DNA from: Cymbomonas tetramitiformis | Lineage: Eukaryota > Chlorophyta > Pyramimonadophyceae > Pyramimonadales > Pyramimonadaceae | NCBI GenBank assembly: GCA_001247695.2 | Contig: LGRX02012625.1 | Location: forward strand, 36,574 to 60,777 | DNA: 24,204 nucleotides | Reading direction: 5' to 3' | Shown: one piece after another, positions 19,435 through 24,204 of the stretch | How positions within the stretch are numbered: the first letter of the stretch is position 1 | Layout: the number at the start of each line of letters is the position of its first letter | Translations under genes and position numbers: made by a program | The notes under the pieces: generated by a model | What the model saw: the letters and a program-made list of their open reading frames with translations, nothing else | Told to the model about the DNA's origin: nothing | Databases searched by the model: none

Positions 19435-21710
19435 CTAGCCACCTTGAAAGTGGTCCACAGAGCAGAGTTCACAGAGATTGAAGTTGTTGTAGCTCTCAAA
19501 CTGAAAGCTCAGACTGTAGATGCCGAAGCCGTCAGAGTCCAGATTGAAGATGTTGCAGAAGTCAGCCGGTCCAGTGTCCAGAAGGTCGGGGTCAGTGAAG
19601 TAGTCCACTGTGCCATTCTGATAACCAGAGTAGGCACCGTACACCACCGACCGTGGAGCAATCTCCACATCACAAAGTGTCGTGGCGGTGACGGTGTCGA
19701 TCATGGCGATGCTCACACACAGAAACAAAGCAGGGATAGCTGCTGCCGTGAGGAATGTGCCGATTGAAGGTGCCCGTACACCACCAACCCGTGGAGCGGG
19801 TGGTGGGACGGCATCATGCAAGTCCCCGTCGTCGGACTCCGTGTCAGCCACGCTAGCGAATCATGCGTGGAAGAAATATACGGAGGGAGGGGATTGAAGG
19901 AATTAGCTGACACCTCTGGGGCGGGCTCAAAGAAGCCCAATTGTACAGACATGTTGTCCATAAAAGACTTCTCGAAGGGCGGCTCACCGTCAACGAACTG
20001 CTTCGGGTAAATTAACGCGTCCTCCTCGGTCTCGATCGCCACTTCCGGTTCATGCTCCACGACGGCATCGTCGATCACGGAGGGCGTGGCCGAACCGAAG
20101 TGGACCATTGGAAAGTGCTGAGTGTCGGACTCAGCACCACCAGCCACCTGCTTGAGCTCGCGGACGAGAGCGGTGCGTGCTTCGTGCACGCGGGTAGCAA
20201 GGAGTGAGGGTTGAGTGGGCGTCAACCCCGCGTACTGTGCTCGGAGGCCCACGTCAAAGTCCTCGGAGAACGTGAAGGGCTCCTCGTCCTGCCGAACCAA
20301 GGGATGATCATGTTGGGCACAGAGCCGAGCAAAGGCGGTGTCGTCCTCAGTGTCGAACGCGGTCTGGAAGGCGGATACGAGGCCGTCGGCGTCGTCGGCT
20401 TGCTCAATCACGCACTTGTCGCACTCGATGTCGGCGGTGGGACAATTCGCGGAGTCATGCCAAAATCCCGGAGGGCATCGGACACACTCCGGAACGAAGG
20501 CCTTGGAGACGACGTGGAAGGAGACGGAGTGCATGCCGCAATTCTTCTTGTCGTTGTTGTGGCGCCGGACGCCTTGCGGCCAATTCCCGCCCTTGGGAAG
20601 GGGCGAAACGGCAAAGCGTTGCTTCCAATCACGCTTTCGGCCGTGAAACTTCCCATCTTCCCGACGGTTCTGGCGGTCACGCCAGGAGGAGGGTGGAAAG
20701 TGCACACCTGGCTTGCCCGTAGGCTTGCCCGTAGCTGGCCACCTAGTCGTCGGCTCGTCGTGCGCGTCCTCGTCGGAGAGCGTTGCAAGAACCCTGTTGG
20801 CGGCGTCGATGTGAAATTGAAAGTCTCGAATCAGGGCGTTTACGTCAACGTCGGACGGTTGGTCAGAATACAGGATGTTCTTGTCCGCGAGGGGCACGTG
20901 CTTCCGCTTGCCGGCGTTGGCGTCCCAAATCTCGAGGACGTGAGCGTAGATGTCCTCAAGCTCGACCTTGGCCAACTCAACGTCGAGACGAAGCGGGGTA
21001 ACTACTTTGTCGTAGAACTCGGGGTCGAGAGAAGCCAGAAGCTGTTTCTTGGCCATCATGTCGTCGAGAGGTCCAGAGGCGCCGTTGCCAATAGCAGTCA
21101 GGCATGCGTCGAAATCTTGTATAAGAGGGTCGGGGTCCTTCTTGTCGTCGAAATAAATGGAGCAAAGCTCCTCGTAATGTCCAAGAGGTCGAACCACGCG
21201 AGGGATCAACCTCTTGGTGACCTCGAGGAGGGCACGCTTGCCATCCTGAGGCGAAGCCCGTCCCGAGGCCTCAACCCAACGCCGCGCGGGCGAGCTAGGA
21301 GAAGTCAACGATGTCAAAGTCGAGAAGAGGATGGCATTGAAGATGGCGTTGACCTCCTTTTGCGCGTCCGCCAAATCAAAAAGAGCGGCGTTGTTGGGGT
21401 CCTTCTGCTCGAACGCGCGCTGCAAGGACTTCACAATAGCTGTCCAGAGCGTGTTACGGCGTACTTCGTCTCCATGAAAGGTGTCCTCCTTGGAGCCCAA
21501 GGCGTCGCGAGAAATTCTCTTGATGATGTCGACGTCCCAAGTAGAGTTCTGGACAGCCGCAGCGCGAGTCCGGTCCGGAGCCGTGAGGGTAACCCTTGGA
21601 GAATTTGGCGTCGGTCTATAGCGAGACCCGACGTCGCGTGAAAAAATCGTGTCTAGTCGAATGCGATTGTTGGCCCCCAAGGGAGGCGTGACGTGAGAAT
21701 TTACACTCAT
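19435..21710 (-). CDS. R2 gag-like protein, frame change before the membrane segment
   Basis: Starts at ATG 21710 (MSVNSHVTPPLG). The first frame runs to a stop at 19713-19715. The C-terminal part continues in the -1 frame, open from about 19851 to the stop at 19435. It is a clear homologue of the R1 protein: ALGSKEDTFHG, PQDGKRALLEVTKRL, SLDPEFYDKVV and LEIWDA align in order. A Cys/His knuckle CX2CX5HX4C (CVRCPPGFWHDSANC) lies near 20443-20490, followed by CDKC. After an acidic region the second frame gives a membrane-like segment (about 19697-19760) and a tail with Tyr/Phe and several Cys, like the R1 layout. The frame change may be a single-base lesion or a translational shift. A 75-nt GT-AG intron (GAG|GTGTCAGC to CGGAG|TCC) would also restore the frame. 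R1 has no break here, so a lesion is simplest. No pol region is present. Confidence 0.78.
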
Positions 21711-21921
21711 GTTGAGAATCCAACAGGTGGGAGCGTCGGGGTAGAGGACCGATGTCGGAGAATACAGAAAAGCGATGGTCGAGAGCCGTAAGATGCAGTT
21801 TCGGAACGGACAATTAAGGAAGCCGTAACTGTGAAATTGCAAGATTGTAACGCGGCGGCCAAGGAAACTCACGACAAAAATTGATCAAGTTCCAGTCGAG
21901 TAAAATCCAACGCGGACAATA

Positions 21922-22270
21922 CAGTAATCACTCACCTTTAAGAAAACCGAGATTTGGGGTCAGCCAGCTAATTCCACCAACTTGCGTACCCCCCCCCGCC
22001 AGCGCCAGCGTCCTATGGAATCGGTAAGAATTAGCAAGTATTTTCTTTCAATCAGCCAGCAATTCTCTTAAAAGTCCAATGATAAACACTTAAAAAGGCG
22101 ACATTTTCAAAATTTTCCGCCTGCGGCGCCAGCACCCATATTTCTTATTTTCGAGGATTCCATAGCTCAAAAAAACCAGCCAGCTTTTCTCGACAACTTC
22201 GGTACCCCCCCCCCCCCAAAAGCTGGCTGGTTTCTTATCGCCGGGTTTTCTTAAAGGTGAGTGATTACTG
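21922..22270. mobile_element. 349-bp MITE with perfect 27-bp TIRs
   Basis: The left end 21922-21948 (CAGTAATCACTCACCTTTAA...) and right end 22244-22270 are perfect inverted copies over 27 bp, flanked by TA at 21920-21921 and 22271-22272. CAGTA ends and TA duplication point to the Tc1/mariner-pogo group. It holds no gene, several CAGCCAGC motifs (about 21960, 22052, 22171, inverted near 22222), internal inverted repeats such as CTATGGAATC/GATTCCATAG, and C runs of 9 and 13. It sits in the R2 leader. Its TIR differs from that of the 3,982-bp element beyond CAGTA, so it is not a simple deletion of it. Confidence 0.93.
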
Positions 22271-22348
22271 TACAAATTAACCCCAGGTAGGCGAACGCTG
22301 CAGCGATACCAAATTTAATCCGCCCGTAAACTAGCTCTCGACCGCAAC

Positions 22349-22430
22349 TGCGAAAATCACGACATCAAATTGGGCCCCCAACGCCCCACCAAGCGGAGTG
22401 GTTTAGCCACTCATGCAATTTTCGCAGTGG
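22349..22430 (-). other. R2 leader inverted repeat and stem-loop
   Basis: ACTGCGAAAAT and ATTTTCGCAGT form inverted arms around a smaller stem, AGTGG CTAAA CCACT (22397-22411). This lies next to the primer-binding site, in the position of the R1 stem-loop, and the following CCGCTTGG is shared. Confidence 0.55.
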
Positions 22431-22446
22431 AAGCGTGGTGGGCCCA
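22431..22446 (-). promoter_or_regulatory. R2 putative primer-binding site
   Basis: Reads TGGGCCCACCACGCTT on the minus strand, 5 nt from the 5' LTR. It resembles the R1 site; the tRNA is not identified. Confidence 0.6.
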
Positions 22447-22451
22447 TAACC

Positions 22452-22650
22452 TGTGGGATATATAGTGCCGACTATATATTGAGGTGCTGAAACACAGAAT
22501 GCTTACACTTAAGATAACATAAGAAGTGAAATTAGATTGAGTGTCGCTCGGCTTAAGCCGGAAACCCTGAACCTGTGACAGCCGTACTGTATGTACGGAG
22601 TACTAGTACAGACAGAGGACTGTGACACACACGGGGTGTCACATCCAGCA
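22452..22650 (-). repeat. R2 5' LTR (right copy)
   Basis: 199 bp, matching 11458-11652 apart from about four substitutions and a 4-bp TGTA duplication near 22590. Followed by target duplication ATAAT at 22651-22655. Confidence 0.93.
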
Positions 22651-22655
22651 ATAAT

Positions 22656-22962
22656 TGAGGGTTTTGTGCTATCGGAGACGGACGGAGCGAGAACGGCAAG
22701 TCGCGGCAGTGACACATGCACTGCACTCCGAGGGGGGGAAGCAGGAGACAGACCCCCACCTTATGGTGGGGGGTGAAATCAGTCTCTCCATGACACCACC
22801 TCCTCCCGAAGGAGAGGGGTGCCACGGTACAATGTTATCCTAGGCCTGCCGGCCATCTACATCTGTAACCCTAAGGAGCCTTTTTCAGCTCAGCTAGTGT
22901 GGCATCTGCCTGCGCTGGCATAGATATAGTCGTCCATCCCACAGCTTCCGATCTAGGGTTTC
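22656..22962. other. Intergenic flank with GC-rich hairpin, no gene seen
   Basis: Host sequence resuming after R2. It contains CCCCCACC TTAT GGTGGGGG (22753-22772), a perfect 8-bp stem, and shortly after it CCTCCTCCC...GGAGAGGGG. No ORF of note. Confidence 0.6.
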
Positions 22963-23391
22963 TCAAATTGTCCCGGGATCATCCAACGCCCGTGCGGTGC
23001 CAAGGCCAAAAGTGGTGCAGCACCACCAGAGCAAGTGCGTCGATGAGGAGGGGGTGAGGACTGAGGAGGGCGAAGGTGAAAAAATGCGGTAAAGGGATGT
23101 GGTTGAGCGCATGGGAAAAGGCTCGAAAGGGACGATGGTGAAGGGTGAAGTGTGCGTGACGGTACCACCAGACACCACCAGATGGTGACCAGGGAGCGCA
23201 TAAGGTGAAGGTGAGGGAAGTGGAGGGATGAGGTCGAAAGAGTCAAAGCACTCGTTGTCGATGGTGAACGCGATGGACTCGAGCTTGGTGCCTGGTGCGC
23301 AAACACCACCAGACACCACCAGACCATAGCCAATGGTAGAATGTTGCCGATGTACTCGAACGGAGTTCAACGCTGAACGAACAGCGGCCAT
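22963..23391 (-). CDS. Doubtful open frame of 142 codons
   Basis: ATG at 23391 opens MAAVRSALNSVRVHRQH, an Arg/Ser-rich start that would suit an organelle leader, and the frame stays open to TGA at 22963. The rest is Ser/Pro/Thr-rich with two LVVSGG repeats that come from a repeated DNA motif (GGTGGTGTCTGGTGGT). I recognise no domain. The ORF could be chance, or a first exon whose real splice sites I cannot place. Confidence 0.2.
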   Translation of the reverse strand: MAAVRSALNSVRVHRQHSTIGYGLVVSGGVCAPGTKLESIAFTIDNECFDSFDLIPPLPSPSPYALPGHHLVVSGGTVTHTSPFTIVPFEPFPMRSTTSLYRIFSPSPSSVLTPSSSTHLLWWCCTTFGLGTARALDDPGTI

Positions 23392-23510
23392 CGCGCGCAC
23401 GGTGAGGTCCGAGTGGACATGGTCGCTGACCACTGGCCGCTGACTGCAGAATCTGCGAACCCAAAATTAGGGTTCCCAAGCGAAAAGCGAACTTCTCGCA
23501 AAATCAAGCA

Positions 23511-23812
23511 AATCAAACGATGAAAGGGTCAAATTGGGGTAGATTCTCGCGGGGAAAACGTCGGTGAAGTCAAAAACGTCGTGCGGTAAACTGTTTTCCC
23601 GCCAGGAGCGGTGTTGCTGGCCAGATAGTCGAGAGCGCGTTTGGGTTCTTGGTGTCAACGTAACTTTCCGTACAATTAACTAAATCGAGCGATGTAAAAG
23701 TGAAATTGGGGTCAAATGTCACGAGGAAACCGCCGGTCAGGTCAAAATAGTCGTGCGGTAAACTATTTCTCCGGCAGTAGAGGTGCTGCTGGCCAGAGAG
23801 TCCAAGTCGCGG
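23511..23812. repeat. Diverged tandem duplication, ~172-bp period
   Basis: 23511-23640 aligns with 23682-23812 at an offset of about 172. Shared blocks include AAATTGGGGT, GTCGTGCGGTAAACT and TGCTGGCCAGA(T/G)AGTC. Copies differ by scattered substitutions and small indels, so the duplication is old. Confidence 0.75.
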
Positions 23813-24204
23813 TTGTCGCGTGCGATGTCGAAGGTCTAAAAGGTAAATTGGTGGGTAAACTGTGGGTAAGCGTTTCGGCAACTCAAATTGAGACAAAACT
23901 GCGCGATGGGTGTGCACTAAGGTGGGTAGAAGGGATGGTGGGTGCCAAGGTAGGTTTGGTAGACCGTAGGGTGGGTGACCAGGTACGTTCGGTGAGACGG
24001 GTCTTCAAAAATACAACCAAGAATGCCACCACAGAAGTGGTCCAGGCTCATAACCTCACGTGGAGTGTGATACAAGGGTCGGAATCGGTTTTATTTTTGT
24101 AATCGATTATCAACAATCATAATTGTTACATTTGTTGAAATCGATTTGATTGTCTAATTGTTTCGCCCTTAACAGTGGCGAGTTTTGCGAGTTTGAAAGT
24201 AGTT
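23813..24204. other. Window end, no gene seen
   Basis: A plus-strand frame at 23716-24102 is open but shows no recognisable domain and starts inside the tandem duplication. An AT-rich inverted repeat lies at 24101-24146 (AATCGATTATCAACAA against TTGTTGAAATCGATT). Nothing else stands out. Confidence 0.5.

Larger units (their letters stand above)
11458..22650 (-). mobile_element. R2: outer gag-only LTR retrotransposon, minus strand
   Basis: Direct terminal repeats at 11458-11652 (195 bp) and 22452-22650 (199 bp) are flanked outside by the same 5-bp target duplication ATAAT (11453-11457 and 22651-22655). The LTRs begin TGTGG and end AGCA, the canonical TG...CA. They differ by about four substitutions plus a 4-bp TGTA duplication (about 2 percent). 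The coding strand is minus: putative primer-binding site next to the right LTR, then gag (21710-19435), then a purine-rich tract GGGTGGTG against the left LTR. Subtracting R1 with its duplication (7,566 bp) and the MITE (351 bp) leaves about 3.28 kb. No pol region is seen, so movement would depend on enzymes supplied in trans. This is the oldest layer of the nest. Confidence 0.92.

Noticed and set aside
20211..21641. 476-codon plus-strand frame
   Set aside because: Antisense shadow of R2 gag; the minus frame aligns with R1 Gag, this one has no such support.

Overview
The window looks like a repeat-rich, gene-poor stretch of a eukaryotic nuclear genome. Evidence: GT-AG introns interrupt coding frames, there are two LTR retrotransposons with target-site duplications, a pogo-like DNA transposon with a TATA box and its own intron, and long stretches without genes. 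The single convincing cellular gene has an N-terminus that could be an organelle (plastid-type) leader. This hints at an alga, but the sequence alone does not settle the taxon.

Layout. 1-4202: short tandem repeats (26-bp and about 63-bp units), a doubtful minus-strand gene remnant (2105-2928), and an element bounded by long inverted repeats (2918-4202) holding one minus-strand gene of unknown function with a 75-nt intron. 4203-9202: about 5 kb in which I can support no gene. 9203-10560: a two-exon minus-strand gene for a membrane-anchored protein ending in a cupin domain. 10561-11452: intergenic, with a strong hairpin and a (TA)n microsatellite.

11453-22655 is the core: a nest of mobile elements that can be dissected base by base. 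The outer element (R2, minus strand) is an LTR retrotransposon with 195/199-bp LTRs and the target duplication ATAAT. Its 3' untranslated part was hit by a second LTR retrotransposon (R1, plus strand, 249/252-bp LTRs, duplication CGGAG). The 5' LTR of R1 was in turn hit by a 3,982-bp pogo-like DNA transposon (duplication TA). The intact 3' LTR of R1 preserves the uninterrupted version of that site. A 349-bp MITE with perfect 27-bp inverted repeats sits in the leader of R2. Without their insertions R2 is about 3.28 kb and R1 about 3.58 kb. Each carries one gag-like gene and no recognisable protease, reverse transcriptase, RNase H or integrase, so both look like gag-only, non-autonomous elements. 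The two Gag proteins are diverged homologues with the same architecture: capsid-like part, Cys/His knuckle, acidic linker, a C-terminal hydrophobic (transmembrane-like) segment and a short tail. Their leaders share a putative primer-binding site and a small stem-loop.

22656-24204: intergenic DNA with a GC-rich hairpin, a doubtful minus-strand reading frame (22963-23391), a diverged tandem duplication of about 172 bp and an AT-rich inverted repeat near the end.

In the outer flanks only the cupin gene is a confident cellular gene. In the core the genes serve the elements themselves: the transposase would move the pogo-like element, while the Gag-only elements would need replication enzymes from autonomous relatives elsewhere.
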